Positions 1 to 8,893 of a stretch of DNA of 63,429 nucleotides are shown here, piece after piece. A program made the position numbers and the translations under genes. Origin of the DNA: Flavobacteriales bacterium (GTDB lineage: Bacteria > Bacteroidota > Bacteroidia > UBA10329); NCBI GenBank assembly GCA_021739625.1, contig JAIPBJ010000010.1:1-63429 (forward strand), written 5' to 3'. The notes under the pieces were generated by a model. It did no database searches. It was given only the letters and a program-made list of their open reading frames with translations, and had not been told where the DNA came from. Position 1 is the stretch's first letter. Each line of letters begins with the position of its first letter.

Positions 1-1
1 C

Positions 2-106
2 CTCGGAGTGGCCGGCTACATGCTCAAGCCTGTGGACTACCGTCAGTTTGTGACCGTGGTGAAGGAGATAGACCGCTATTGGACCGTTTCTGAGCTGCCC
101 AGCTGA
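2..106 (+). CDS. Response regulator receiver protein (C-terminal fragment)
   Basis: Only the last 34 codons are inside the window; the gene enters from the left edge in frame 2. The visible part reads GVAGYMLKPVDYRQF, the beta5-alpha5 end of a CheY-like receiver, with the conserved Lys-Pro pair that contacts the phosphorylated Asp. It closely resembles the end of the next gene (AAGYMVKPLDFIEF), so the two are tandem paralogues of the small Rcp1-like single-domain regulators. Its stop overlaps the start of the next gene (TGATG), so the two are translationally coupled. There is no room for an output domain after the receiver. Confidence 0.85.
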   Translation, partial: LGVAGYMLKPVDYRQFVTVVKEIDRYWTVSELPS

Positions 107-528
107 TGCGCGCGGACAGGCCCATACTCCTTGTGGAGGACGATGAGGTGGACATCCTCTCCACCCAGCGCGCATTCCGCGAACTGGAGATTGCCAACCC
201 GTTGGAAGTTTTCAGAGGGTGCGATGACGCGCTCACCCGCCTGCTGGATGAGGCACGCCCCACGCCCTGTCTCATTCTCCTCGATCTGAACATCCCGCGC
301 ATCAGTGGCACTGAATTCCTCAGGAACTACAAAGGCTACGAGCGGCTGAGGTGGATACCGAGCGTGATGCTCACCACATCCAACAGCCAGCGCGACATTC
401 AGGAGGCCTTCTTCTATCAGGCAGCAGGCTACATGGTCAAACCGTTGGATTTCATCGAATTCAAAGAGGTCATCAGACAGATACATGCCTATTGGTCCCA
501 TTGTCAACTACCTGAGCCCCGTGACTGA
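106..528 (+). CDS. Single-domain response regulator (CheY/Rcp1-like)
   Basis: A 140-residue protein that is one receiver domain with no output domain. Visible landmarks are the acidic pair E11-D12-D13, the phospho-acceptor D60 in LLDLNIP, the T90/T91 switch region and K102 in the VKP loop. Such proteins pass a phosphoryl group between a histidine kinase and an Hpt protein or act by protein-protein contact. It is coupled to the upstream paralogue (TGATG) and its stop shares a base with the start of the hybrid kinase downstream. Together they look like a branched phosphorelay: two receivers, a hybrid kinase and an Hpt protein. The input signal cannot be read from the sequence. Confidence 0.9.
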   Translation: MRADRPILLVEDDEVDILSTQRAFRELEIANPLEVFRGCDDALTRLLDEARPTPCLILLDLNIPRISGTEFLRNYKGYERLRWIPSVMLTTSNSQRDIQEAFFYQAAGYMVKPLDFIEFKEVIRQIHAYWSHCQLPEPRD

Positions 529-2477
529 TGGAATTTGCACTGAAGCACCGCGACATCACCATCTTCCTTGCCGAGGACGATGAGATAGACCGTATGGCCT
601 TTGAGCGCTTCGTGAAGAAGAACGCACTGCCCTACAGGTATGTGACGGCCGATTCCATCCGACAGGGAAGGGAGGTGCTGGCAAATACCGTCATTGATGT
701 GGCGGTGGTGGATTACAGCCTCAAGGACGGCACGGGCATGGAACTGCTTGATGTGATTGCCGACCGCGTGCCCGTCATCTTCGTCACAGGCCATGGCAAC
801 CAGAAGGTGGCCGTGGAGGCCATGAAGGCGGGGGTCTATGACTATCTGATAAAGGATGCCGACCGCAACTACCTCCAGCTGCTGCCGGTCACCATCGACA
901 ATGCCATCGACCACCGCAGGACCGAGGAGCGTCTGCGCCAATTGGAGAGCGAGAAGCAGCGCCTGCTCTGGATGGTAAGCAAGACCGAGAACGCCATGGC
1001 GATCGCCTCGCGCGATGGAAGGGTCGAGTGGGTGAACGAGGGTTTCGAGCGGCTTTCGGGCTGGCAGGCCGATGATGTCATCGGCACATTCGGAGACATG
1101 CTGCTGGACGACAGCATCTCTGGCCTCAACCCCGAATCGGAGCACTACCGCAACGTGATGAAGTCCAAGGGTTCCGTGCAGTACGAGTCACTCAATTTCC
1201 ATAAGGACGGAAATGGTTATTGGGTGCTCACCACCCTCACACCGATCTTCGGCCACGATGGTGAGGTGGAGCACATCATCGCAATTGACAGCAATATCAC
1301 CGACAGGAAGAAGGCCGAGGACGAGCTGCTGAAGGCCAAGCTCCATGCCGAGACATTGACCCGCACCAAGCAGGAATTCCTCGCCAACCTGAGCCACGAG
1401 ATCCGCACACCGATGAACGCCATCGTGGGCATCGTGCAACTGCTCACCGATTCGGAACTGAACTCAGAGCAGCGCGAATACCTCAGATCCATCGAGTTCG
1501 CATCCGACAACCTGCTCAACATCATCAACGATGTGCTCGACCTCTCGAAGCTCGAAGCTGGGCAGGTGGTCTATGAGAGCATCCCGTTCAACGTGAAAGA
1601 GGTGGTCACCCGCACGGCCGACATCTTCCGCCTCAAGGCCAAGGAGAAGGGGCTGCTGCTCGAAACATCCCATGGCCCCGAGGTGCCCGCCACCGTGACG
1701 GGCGACCCCACGCGCCTCAACCAGATCCTCGCCAACCTCATCAGCAATGCCCTCAAGTTCACAGAAAACGGCACGGTGAAGGTGAACACACGACTGATGA
1801 AGGACACGGGTTCGGGCGTGGTGCTGGAGTTTGCCGTCAGCGATTCGGGCATCGGCATCGCCCCCGAGAACCAGAAGAAGATATTCGAGTCGTTCGGGCA
1901 GGCCGACAGCGACACCACCCGCAAGTTCGGGGGCACAGGCCTTGGCCTCACCATCATCAAGCGGCTGGCCGAGGACATGGACGGCAGCGTGGGGCTGAAA
2001 TCCGCTCTGGGCCAAGGCTCCGTGTTCACCGTCACGCTCCCGTTCACATTGGAGGAGGCACCGACTGACGGAAAGGACGGGCAGGAACAGCCTACCGCAG
2101 ACCTCGACCGGCTCAATGGCGCCCATGGCCTCATTGCCGAGGACAACGAACTCAACCGCATGGTCGCCACCCGCTTCCTCGAGGCCGTGGGCATCGTGGT
2201 GGCCTGTGCCGTCAACGGGCTGGAGGCAGTGCAGATGGCCGCAGACAAGGACTATGATTTCATTCTGATGGACATACAGATGCCCGAGATTGACGGCTAT
2301 GAGGCCGCGAGGCGCATCCGCAGTTCTGGCAGCCGCGTGCCCATCATCGCCATGACGGCCCACGCCTTCTCAGGCGAGCGCGAGAAATGCATCGCGGCAG
2401 GCATGGACAGCTACCTCACCAAACCCGTTAGACGCGAACTCCTTCATTCACGCATCGCAGAATTCATAGCGCCATGA
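528..2477 (+). CDS. Hybrid histidine kinase (REC-PAS-HisKA-HATPase-REC)
   Basis: A 649-residue cytoplasmic hybrid kinase without membrane segments. Domain order: an N-terminal receiver (about 10-125, phospho-acceptor D62), a short helix, a PAS domain (about 150-260), the dimerisation/phospho-acceptor domain with H290 in the SHEIRTPMN motif, a HATPase_c domain with N-box (NLISNALKF), DSGIGI and GGTGLGL boxes (about 390-508), and a C-terminal receiver (about 532-647, phospho-acceptor D582 in LMDIQMP). A receiver at both ends suggests that the kinase is itself controlled by phosphorylation and then passes phosphate on to the Hpt protein encoded immediately downstream (ATGA overlap). The PAS ligand is unknown. 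Confidence 0.93.
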   Translation: MEFALKHRDITIFLAEDDEIDRMAFERFVKKNALPYRYVTADSIRQGREVLANTVIDVAVVDYSLKDGTGMELLDVIADRVPVIFVTGHGNQKVAVEAMKAGVYDYLIKDADRNYLQLLPVTIDNAIDHRRTEERLRQLESEKQRLLWMVSKTENAMAIASRDGRVEWVNEGFERLSGWQADDVIGTFGDMLLDDSISGLNPESEHYRNVMKSKGSVQYESLNFHKDGNGYWVLTTLTPIFGHDGEVEHIIAIDSNITDRKKAEDELLKAKLHAETLTRTKQEFLANLSHEIRTPMNAIVGIVQLLTDSELNSEQREYLRSIEFASDNLLNIINDVLDLSKLEAGQVVYESIPFNVKEVVTRTADIFRLKAKEKGLLLETSHGPEVPATVTGDPTRLNQILANLISNALKFTENGTVKVNTRLMKDTGSGVVLEFAVSDSGIGIAPENQKKIFESFGQADSDTTRKFGGTGLGLTIIKRLAEDMDGSVGLKSALGQGSVFTVTLPFTLEEAPTDGKDGQEQPTADLDRLNGAHGLIAEDNELNRMVATRFLEAVGIVVACAVNGLEAVQMAADKDYDFILMDIQMPEIDGYEAARRIRSSGSRVPIIAMTAHAFSGEREKCIAAGMDSYLTKPVRRELLHSRIAEFIAP

Positions 2478-2812
2478 TAGATATAGCAGCCATCAGAGAA
2501 TACACGGGCGCGGACGATGCGTTCATCCGCAAGATATTCGGTCAGTTCCTCAGCCATCTGGACGAGGACCTCGCAGCTCTCGCCAGCGCGCTGACGGCCC
2601 GCAGCCTGCCTGATGTGCGCAAGAAGGCCCACGCCATGCTCTCCTCCGCCCGCATCTTCCATTTCACAGACATCATCAGCCTCACCGAGCGCATAGAGGC
2701 CGACTGCGAGGCAGGCAGACCCGAGAACATCGGCAAGGACGTGCCCCAACTCATCCGCATGTACCGCCAGGTGAGTGTGGAGATGGAGGAGTGGATGAAT
2801 CACCTGAACTGA
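2474..2812 (+). CDS. Histidine phosphotransfer (Hpt) domain protein
   Basis: A 112-residue all-helical protein with the Hpt signature [10 protein letters not shown], whose H53 would carry the phosphoryl group. It starts inside the stop of the hybrid kinase (ATGA), so it is the dedicated phosphotransfer partner: kinase H290 to D582, then H53 here, then probably one of the single-domain receivers upstream. The usual Hpt motif is AHxLKG; here the Lys-Gly following the His region is Ser-Ser, so it is slightly atypical. It is the last gene of the cluster, about 85 bases before the tatA promoter. Confidence 0.8.
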   Translation: MIDIAAIREYTGADDAFIRKIFGQFLSHLDEDLAALASALTARSLPDVRKKAHAMLSSARIFHFTDIISLTERIEADCEAGRPENIGKDVPQLIRMYRQVSVEMEEWMNHLN

Positions 2813-2884
2813 CCGCACCGTCCTCCCGAAAAAATCAAGTGCAAAGTCCCATTGGTATGGCCCACCTTCCGCACGGAAAAACAA

Positions 2885-2892
2885 TACCTTTG
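2885..2892 (+). promoter_or_regulatory. Bacteroidota -7 promoter box (TACCTTTG) for tatA
   Basis: The octamer TACCTTTG fits the TAnnTTTG -7 consensus of Bacteroidota sigma factors. Only five bases separate it from the tatA ATG at 2898, so the transcript would start at or next to the start codon (leaderless or nearly so). I see no convincing -33 TTTG at the standard spacing. Confidence 0.55.
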
Positions 2893-2897
2893 GCCCC

Positions 2898-3083
2898 ATG
2901 ACTGCCAACACGCTCCTTTTCAATTTTATGGGTCCAGAGCTGATCGTTATCGTCCTGGTCATCCTGCTACTTTTCGGAGGTAAGAAGATCCCTGAACTCA
3001 TGCGCGGCATTGGAACCGGCATCAAAGAGTTCAAGGAGGCCTCGAAGAGCGAGGATACCAAGGCTGTCGAGAAGAAGGACTGA
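2898..3083 (+). CDS. tatA: Sec-independent protein translocase TatA/TatE
   Basis: A 61-residue protein with the TatA layout: a short N-terminal membrane helix ([16 protein letters not shown]), the FGGKKIPEL hinge that starts the amphipathic helix ([13 protein letters not shown]), and a charged tail ending KKD. It forms the pore for folded twin-arginine substrates in the inner membrane. No tatC is in the window. It precedes gatA by eight bases, and a tatA-gatA-lytic transglycosylase-DUF4837 order is, from general knowledge, common in Flavobacteriales. A promoter box lies just upstream. Confidence 0.93.
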   Translation: MTANTLLFNFMGPELIVIVLVILLLFGGKKIPELMRGIGTGIKEFKEASKSEDTKAVEKKD

Positions 3084-3091
3084 ACGGCCAG

Positions 3092-4525
3092 ATGGGGATC
3101 GATGCCATTGCGCCTTATCACCGTGCCCTGAAAAATGGGGAGACCACGGTGGTTGCCACCGTTTCTGACTTTCTCGCAAGGATTTCGGACACCGCGCATC
3201 TCAATGCCTTTCTTGAGGTCTTTGTTGACGATGCGATGCAGCGCGCCAAAACGTTGGACGCTTCCATTGCCGAAGGACAGTTCGGGAAACTGACTGGCGT
3301 GGTCATCGCCATCAAGGACAACATCTGCTTTGAAGGCCACAGGGTGCAGGCCGCATCCAAGATCCTCGAAGGCTTTGAGTCGCTTTACAGTGCCACGGTG
3401 ATAGAACGACTGTTGGCCGAAGGCGCGGTCATCATTGGCCGCCTCAACTGTGATGAATTCGCCATGGGCAGTTCCACAGAGAACTCTTCGCTTGGCAATA
3501 CCCTCAATCCTTGGGACAACACCCGGGTTCCGGGCGGATCATCGGGCGGGTCTGCAGCTGCAGTGGCCGCTGGTCTTTGCCACGTTGCACTGGGTTCCGA
3601 CACGGGTGGTTCCATCCGTCAGCCGGCATCGTTCTGCGGTGTGGTGGGCGTCAAGCCGACCTACGGCCGTGTTTCCCGCTATGGTCTGCTCGCTTATGCC
3701 AGCAGCTTCGACCAAATAGGGCCCCTTGCCCGCAACGTGGATGATGCCGCCCTGATCCTTGAGGTGATGGCTGGTGCAGATGACTATGACAGCACGGCAT
3801 CATCGCGGCCTGTGCCCCGTTATTCCGAGGAGTTGACCGCATCCGGCAAGAAGCGGTTCGCCTATCTGCGCGACTGTGTGGAACATCCAGCTCTGGATGC
3901 TGACATACGCGACCGTTTCATGAAGATGGTGGAGGGGCTTCGCAATGAGGGCCACACCGTGCAAGCGGTCGATTTTCCGCTGTTGGAGCATCTGGTGCCC
4001 ACCTACTATGTGCTCACCACGGCCGAGGCATCAAGCAATTTCTCGCGCTATGATGGCATGCGCTATGGCTATCGCAGTCCCAAGGCCCATGATCTGGAAA
4101 GCACCTACAAGATGTCAAGGTCTGAAGGATTCGGGCCCGAGGTCAAGCGCAGAATAATGCTCGGCACTTTCGTCCTGTCAGCAGGATACTATGACGCCTA
4201 TTATTCCAAAGGGCAGAAAGTGAGGAGACTGGTGCAGGACCGCGTGAAGGCGATCTTTGATGATCATGACCTGATGCTGTCGCCCACCACGCCTGATGTG
4301 GCCTTCCGATTCGGAGAGAATTCTGACGACCCAATCAAGATGTATCTGGAGGATATTTTCACGGTGCTGGCGAACCTTGCAGGCATTCCCGCCATCAGTG
4401 TTCCATTGGGCGAGAAGGACGGATTGCCATTCGGTGTGCAGGTGATGGCAGATTCGTTCCACGAAAGCGAAATGCTCGCCTACGGAAAACGGCTGTTGAG
4501 CGATGATTTTGGAGTGCTTGTCTAA
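3092..4525 (+). CDS. gatA: Asp-tRNA(Asn)/Glu-tRNA(Gln) amidotransferase subunit A
   Basis: This 477-residue amidase is the glutaminase subunit of GatCAB, which converts mischarged Glu-tRNA(Gln) or Asp-tRNA(Asn) to the amidated form. The Ser-cisSer-Lys triad is intact: K75 in VIAIKDN, S150 in the GGSSGGSAAAVAA amidase signature and S174 in TGGSIRQPA; the spacings match the family. Length is normal (about 480). gatB and gatC are not in the window, so the complex is encoded at separate loci. It is probably cotranscribed with tatA; the ATG eight bases after the tatA stop begins a normal N-terminus. Confidence 0.95.
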   Translation: MGIDAIAPYHRALKNGETTVVATVSDFLARISDTAHLNAFLEVFVDDAMQRAKTLDASIAEGQFGKLTGVVIAIKDNICFEGHRVQAASKILEGFESLYSATVIERLLAEGAVIIGRLNCDEFAMGSSTENSSLGNTLNPWDNTRVPGGSSGGSAAAVAAGLCHVALGSDTGGSIRQPASFCGVVGVKPTYGRVSRYGLLAYASSFDQIGPLARNVDDAALILEVMAGADDYDSTASSRPVPRYSEELTASGKKRFAYLRDCVEHPALDADIRDRFMKMVEGLRNEGHTVQAVDFPLLEHLVPTYYVLTTAEASSNFSRYDGMRYGYRSPKAHDLESTYKMSRSEGFGPEVKRRIMLGTFVLSAGYYDAYYSKGQKVRRLVQDRVKAIFDDHDLMLSPTTPDVAFRFGENSDDPIKMYLEDIFTVLANLAGIPAISVPLGEKDGLPFGVQVMADSFHESEMLAYGKRLLSDDFGVLV

Positions 4526-4576
4526 AATGTGGACAACTTTGGAAGCATTTATACCTCGCGCTATGGTCATGGCGGG

Positions 4577-4584
4577 TAATTTTG
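4577..4584 (+). promoter_or_regulatory. Bacteroidota -7 promoter box (TAATTTTG) for the transglycosylase gene
   Basis: TAATTTTG matches TAnnTTTG and lies 49 bases before the ATG at 4634. A second, imperfect run (TAATTTTTG, one base too long) lies immediately before the start codon at 4622-4630 and is a less good candidate. Confidence 0.45.
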
Positions 4585-4633
4585 TGTGAGAACCTGCGTT
4601 GTAACCTGACGCATTCACCCATAATTTTTGAGC

Positions 4634-6091
4634 ATGAGACATTCCGCAGTAATACTTTTCCTTGCGGTGCTGACGGTTTTCCAAGCACACGCGATCGACA
4701 AGGATTCTACCTCGCGTGTCCTTTCTGCAGACGACCCTGTTCTGGCCATGTTGGACAGTTTGGAGGCTGCCATGTATTTCGAGAACAGCAGCTTCATCTC
4801 CGACCCGGCCATTCTCAATGTTCTGAGGCTGAGCCGCGACTCCATCCCTGTTTTCACAGACAAGCAGTATCGTGACCGAATGTCAAAACTGGACGTGAAC
4901 ACACCGTTCAGGCTGGTCTATAATGATGCTGTAAGGAAATACATAGACGCATACACTGTCCGCCACCGCGAGAAAGTCTCCTACATGCTGGGTCTGGCCG
5001 AGCTGTATTTTCCGCTGTTCGAGGAGACGCTTGACCGCTATGACCTGCCATTGGAATTAAAGTATCTGGCCATTGTGGAATCGGCACTCAACCCGCAGGC
5101 ACGCTCCAAATCAGGGGCGATGGGACTGTGGCAGTTCATGTACCGCACGGGAAAGATCTATGACCTGAACACCACCTCCTATGTGGACGACCGGGCAGAC
5201 CCCTACAAGGCGACCGAGGCCGCGTGTCAGTATTTCCAATATCTCTATGCCATGTTCGGCAATTGGGAGCTGGTGCTGGCAGCATACAACGGAGGGCCGG
5301 GCACGCTCAACAAGGCCATCCGCAGGTCGGGCGGCAAGCGCGACTTCTGGGAACTGAGGCCCTATCTGCCAGTGGAGACCCAAGGCTATGTGCCAGCATT
5401 CATTGCCGTGAACTACGTGATGAAGAACGCCTCATTGCACAACATCTATCCGGTGAGACCCAATTTCTTCGCTTTTGAATTGGACACCGTGGTGGTACAC
5501 AAACGACTGAATCTGGAGCATGTCTCTGATGCGCTGGAGATACCTTATGAGCAGCTCGCATTTCTCAATCCCACACTTCGCACCAGCATTGTTCCTGCCA
5601 CAGAACAGGGTATGGCCATCACGCTTCCAAAGAAGAAGGTAGGTGTGTTCATGGCCAATGCATCCACTTTCTATGATGTGGCCAAGCCTGTTGTTTCCAG
5701 TGCTTTCGCATCAGCGGGATCATCTGTGGCACCTGCTCCTCAGGGGGACAGGCAGACCCACAAGGTGCGCAGGGGAGAGACGCTCAGTTCGATTGCTTCA
5801 CGCTACCGTTGTGGGGTCAACGACATCTGTTCGTGGAACAACATAAAGGGATATGCCATTCGCGAGGGGCAGAGTCTGGTGCTGTATGGAGACCCGGCCA
5901 CGGCTGCTGCCAAGGCGCAGACAATGCAGAAGGACGGCAGTGGTGGTTCCAACTATCATGTGGTGCAGCAGGGCGATACGCTTTGGGACATTGCCAAGCG
6001 CAACGGCCTCAGTGTTCAGGAACTGAAGGAACTGAACGGCCTTGGAAGTCATAATGAACTGAAGATCGGTCAGAAGCTGAAGGTGGGCTGA
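4634..6091 (+). CDS. MltD-like lytic transglycosylase with two LysM domains
   Basis: About 485 residues. A cleavable signal peptide (MRHSAVILFLAVLTVFQAHA) leads to an SLT domain with the catalytic Glu of VESALNPQ (about residue 149), the GAMGLWQFM box and the AAYNGGPG loop, followed by two C-terminal LysM repeats (about 376-423 and 440-485) that bind glycan strands. It cleaves peptidoglycan to 1,6-anhydro-muropeptides in the periplasm. An in-frame TTG six bases upstream of the ATG is possible, but the ATG gives the cleaner signal peptide. The next gene begins one base after its stop, so the two are cotranscribed. The symbol mltD is avoided because orthology within the SLT family is not certain. 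Confidence 0.9.
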   Translation: MRHSAVILFLAVLTVFQAHAIDKDSTSRVLSADDPVLAMLDSLEAAMYFENSSFISDPAILNVLRLSRDSIPVFTDKQYRDRMSKLDVNTPFRLVYNDAVRKYIDAYTVRHREKVSYMLGLAELYFPLFEETLDRYDLPLELKYLAIVESALNPQARSKSGAMGLWQFMYRTGKIYDLNTTSYVDDRADPYKATEAACQYFQYLYAMFGNWELVLAAYNGGPGTLNKAIRRSGGKRDFWELRPYLPVETQGYVPAFIAVNYVMKNASLHNIYPVRPNFFAFELDTVVVHKRLNLEHVSDALEIPYEQLAFLNPTLRTSIVPATEQGMAITLPKKKVGVFMANASTFYDVAKPVVSSAFASAGSSVAPAPQGDRQTHKVRRGETLSSIASRYRCGVNDICSWNNIKGYAIREGQSLVLYGDPATAAAKAQTMQKDGSGGSNYHVVQQGDTLWDIAKRNGLSVQELKELNGLGSHNELKIGQKLKVG

Positions 6092-6092
6092 C

Positions 6093-7061
6093 ATGTGGAG
6101 GCTGCTGATCATCGCTCCTGTACTTGTCCTTTTCGCTTGCGAGACGCCTGTGATGCCATTGCCGGGAACTACAGGGAAGGCCGGGGAGTTGGTGGTTGTG
6201 ATGGACGACCTGCTTTGGGAGTCTGCCATCGGGGACACGGTCTATGCAGCGCTTACCGAGCCGGTCTATGGACTGCCACAGCCCGAACCGCTGTTCGATG
6301 CGGTGCATATCCGCTCCGATGCTTTCACCAAGATATTTCAGACCCACCGGAACATCCTCATCTGCAACATTGGCAGCGGATTCAAACCTGCTGTTGAGGT
6401 GAGGGCCGATGTGTGGGCCTCTCCGCAGTTGGTCATTGAGATCACCGCTAAGGACACTGCGGAGTTCGTGCGCATCTTCAAGGCGAACAGATTGCGCATT
6501 GCAGAGTATTTCTCCAAGAAGGAGGAGGAGCGCAACCTGAACAGTTATCGCAAGCAGCCCGACCACGATGTGGCGAATGCGCTGTTGGAGACCTTCGGCA
6601 TCAATATGCCTGTGCCAAAGGGTTTCAGCGTCATCAGCCGAAAAGAGAATTTTCTCTGGTTGCGCCATGACACGAAGGACATCAACCAGAGCATCCTGGT
6701 CTATTCGGAACCGTACACCCGTCCGAACACCTTCTCGAAGGAAGGAATGATGACAGTGATGGATTCGGTGTGCAGACAGAGCGTGCCGGGATCGGTGCCG
6801 GGCAGCTTCATGAAGACCTTCCGGGAGTATCCACCGGCCATTGCAGAGACTTCTGTGGCCAACATCTACGCATCTGAGCTGCGCGGCATCTGGAATGTGG
6901 AGGGCGACATCATGGGCGGCCCCTTCATCTGCTATGTGCTATTGGACGAACCGAACGGCAGGGTGATCTACCTTCATGGATTCGTGTTCGCCCCGGCCGT
7001 TGACAAGCGCAATCTGATGGTGCAGCTGCGCAGCATCCTCAAAGGGGTGGAACTGCTGTGA
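6093..7061 (+). CDS. DUF4837 family lipoprotein
   Basis: A 322-residue predicted lipoprotein: MWRLLIIAPVLVLFAC ends in a lipobox with C16 as the lipidated residue. The body begins GKAGELVVVMDDLLW, which I recognise as the start of the Bacteroidota-restricted DUF4837 family; the family has no assigned function. It starts one base after the transglycosylase stop, and family members are commonly found beside that gene, which suggests an envelope or cell-wall role (inference). No catalytic motif is apparent. Confidence 0.8.
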   Translation: MWRLLIIAPVLVLFACETPVMPLPGTTGKAGELVVVMDDLLWESAIGDTVYAALTEPVYGLPQPEPLFDAVHIRSDAFTKIFQTHRNILICNIGSGFKPAVEVRADVWASPQLVIEITAKDTAEFVRIFKANRLRIAEYFSKKEEERNLNSYRKQPDHDVANALLETFGINMPVPKGFSVISRKENFLWLRHDTKDINQSILVYSEPYTRPNTFSKEGMMTVMDSVCRQSVPGSVPGSFMKTFREYPPAIAETSVANIYASELRGIWNVEGDIMGGPFICYVLLDEPNGRVIYLHGFVFAPAVDKRNLMVQLRSILKGVELL

Positions 7062-7134
7062 TGCGCACTGTGGCGGTCACTACGTAGGTCACAGTATATG
7101 GCGTGGCAGGCCATCGGGCCGAGCAGGCGTGATT

Positions 7135-7142
7135 TACTTTTG
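7135..7142 (+). promoter_or_regulatory. Bacteroidota -7 promoter box (TACTTTTG) upstream of the halogenase-like gene
   Basis: Exact TACTTTTG, the form repeated at several genes in this window, 53 bases before the ATG at 7196. It predicts a 5' leader of roughly 50 bases and an independent transcript for the halogenase-like/DUF1702 pair. Confidence 0.55.
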
Positions 7143-7195
7143 CCATCGCAAACAGACCGGACAGGCCAGTTTCATCAACCAAATCTCACGATCAG

Positions 7196-8893
7196 ATGGA
7201 AAACAATTTCGATGCGATCATTCTCGGTGGTGGCCTTGCGGGCCTCACCCTTTCGATGCAGCTCAGACGGCAGAATCCCGATATCCGCGTGCTTGTGCTT
7301 GAAAAGCGTGACGGGGCGGCACCCGATGCCGCACACAAGGTGGGAGAGAGCACTGTGGAACTGGCCACGCACTATCTGCGCGAGGTGTTGGGGCTGAAAG
7401 ATTATCTGGACACGCATCAACTGCCCAAGCATGGACTGCGGTTCTTCTTTCCGGCCAAGGGCAAGAACGAGATCCATCACCGGGTCGAGCTTGGCCCTAA
7501 ACGGCTGTTGCCTGTGCCGAGCCACCAGTTGGACCGTGGCATATTGGAGAACGACCTCATCAAATTCAGCATCGACCTTGGCAACGAGGTGGTGATGGGC
7601 GCCAAGGTGGAGGATGTGGCCTTGGGGAACCCATCGCACACGGTGACCTATTCTGTGGACGGGGAGAAGGTGACCCGCACTGCCCGTTGGGTGGTGGACG
7701 CCACCGGCCGGGGCAGTTTCATGAAGCGCAAGCTCGGATTTGCGCAGACCATAGACCATGATGTGAGTTCGGTGTGGTTCCGTGTGGATTGGAAGATAGA
7801 CATAGATACTTGGACCGATGATGCCAAGTGGCATTCGCACGTGGAGCCCGGCCTGAGGTTCCTGAGCACGGTTCACCTCATGGACGCAGGCTATTGGGTG
7901 TGGATCATTCCGCTGGTGGGCGACAGGACGAGTGTGGGCATCGTGGCCGATCAGGCCATCCATCCTTTCGAGACCTACAACAAGCTGGAGAAGGCATTGG
8001 ATTGGATCGCCACGAACGAGCCGCAGCTCTCCCGCGAACTGAAGGCGATGGAGGGCAAGGGCAACATTCTCGACTTCAAAGTGATGAAGCACTTTGCACA
8101 CGGGTCGGGCGAGCTGTACAGCACAGACCGTTGGAGCGTTGTGGGCGAGGCGGGCCTGTTTGCCGATCCGTTCTATTCGCCCGGTTCGGATTTCATTTCG
8201 ATGGCCAACACCTTGACTGCCGACCTTATTCAGCGCGACCTTAAGGGCGAGGACATCTTGTTCCGAACGAAGTTCTATTGCGAGGTGACCCGTGCGCTCT
8301 ACGACAACTGGATGCCCATATACATCGGTCAGTATCCGCTGTGGGGCAAGGCCCAGATCATGGTGGCCAAGATCTTCTGGGACTGGGGCGCCTATTGGAG
8401 CATCAACACGCTGCTTTTCACCAACAACGGCCTCACCGACCTCGACCTGCTGCGCAAGCTCACGGCAGGCCCCACTTCGCTCCTCAGGAAGTATGGTGAG
8501 CTGAGCAGACAGATGCAGCGCCTGTTCAAGGACTGGCTGCCCTACGACAACGCAGAGATCGCAGACCGCTACACGGATCCCTTCGACCTTGGGTTCCTGC
8601 GAGGGTTCCAAGAGGATATTGTGGAGAAGCAGTTCGACCGCGATGAGCTTTTGGAGAAGTTCGATGCCAATCTGGCGATTCTTGAGAAAGTGGCGGCCGA
8701 GACCTATCGCCTGGCCAGCAACCAGGCCTACGGAACCCCGATGGACCTTGAAGTGGACCCCTACACCATGAGTCTCAACGGTGATCCGCGTTCTGCCAGC
8801 CCGAACAGCATGGTGCTGGGGCGCGATGCCTATATCGCGGATGAGATGCGGCACATGTGGATCTATCCGTATCCGGAGGAAGTGATGGCGTGA
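7196..8893 (+). CDS. Flavin-dependent (tryptophan-type) halogenase-like protein
   Basis: A 565-residue FAD enzyme of the Trp-halogenase superfamily. It has the N-terminal dinucleotide motif GGGLAG (11-16), KVGEST (48-53, the GE/AST box of the family), a Lys at 78 in PKHGLRF that aligns by eye with catalytic Lys79 of PrnA, and an intact WxWxIP motif (WVWIIP, 234-239) that separates halogenases from monooxygenases. GEAGLFADPFYSPGSD is the second FAD-contact block. Halide-dependent chlorination or bromination of an aromatic substrate is therefore plausible, but the GESTVP form is changed to GESTVE and some family members are not halogenases. It is coupled to the DUF1702 gene by a TGATG overlap. 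Confidence 0.75.
   Translation: MENNFDAIILGGGLAGLTLSMQLRRQNPDIRVLVLEKRDGAAPDAAHKVGESTVELATHYLREVLGLKDYLDTHQLPKHGLRFFFPAKGKNEIHHRVELGPKRLLPVPSHQLDRGILENDLIKFSIDLGNEVVMGAKVEDVALGNPSHTVTYSVDGEKVTRTARWVVDATGRGSFMKRKLGFAQTIDHDVSSVWFRVDWKIDIDTWTDDAKWHSHVEPGLRFLSTVHLMDAGYWVWIIPLVGDRTSVGIVADQAIHPFETYNKLEKALDWIATNEPQLSRELKAMEGKGNILDFKVMKHFAHGSGELYSTDRWSVVGEAGLFADPFYSPGSDFISMANTLTADLIQRDLKGEDILFRTKFYCEVTRALYDNWMPIYIGQYPLWGKAQIMVAKIFWDWGAYWSINTLLFTNNGLTDLDLLRKLTAGPTSLLRKYGELSRQMQRLFKDWLPYDNAEIADRYTDPFDLGFLRGFQEDIVEKQFDRDELLEKFDANLAILEKVAAETYRLASNQAYGTPMDLEVDPYTMSLNGDPRSASPNSMVLGRDAYIADEMRHMWIYPYPEEVMA

Noticed and set aside
7175-8854. 559-codon open frame on the minus strand opposite the halogenase gene
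   Set aside because: It is the antisense shadow of a gene with clear family motifs; it has no domain, signal or plausible composition (very His/Val/Leu-rich).
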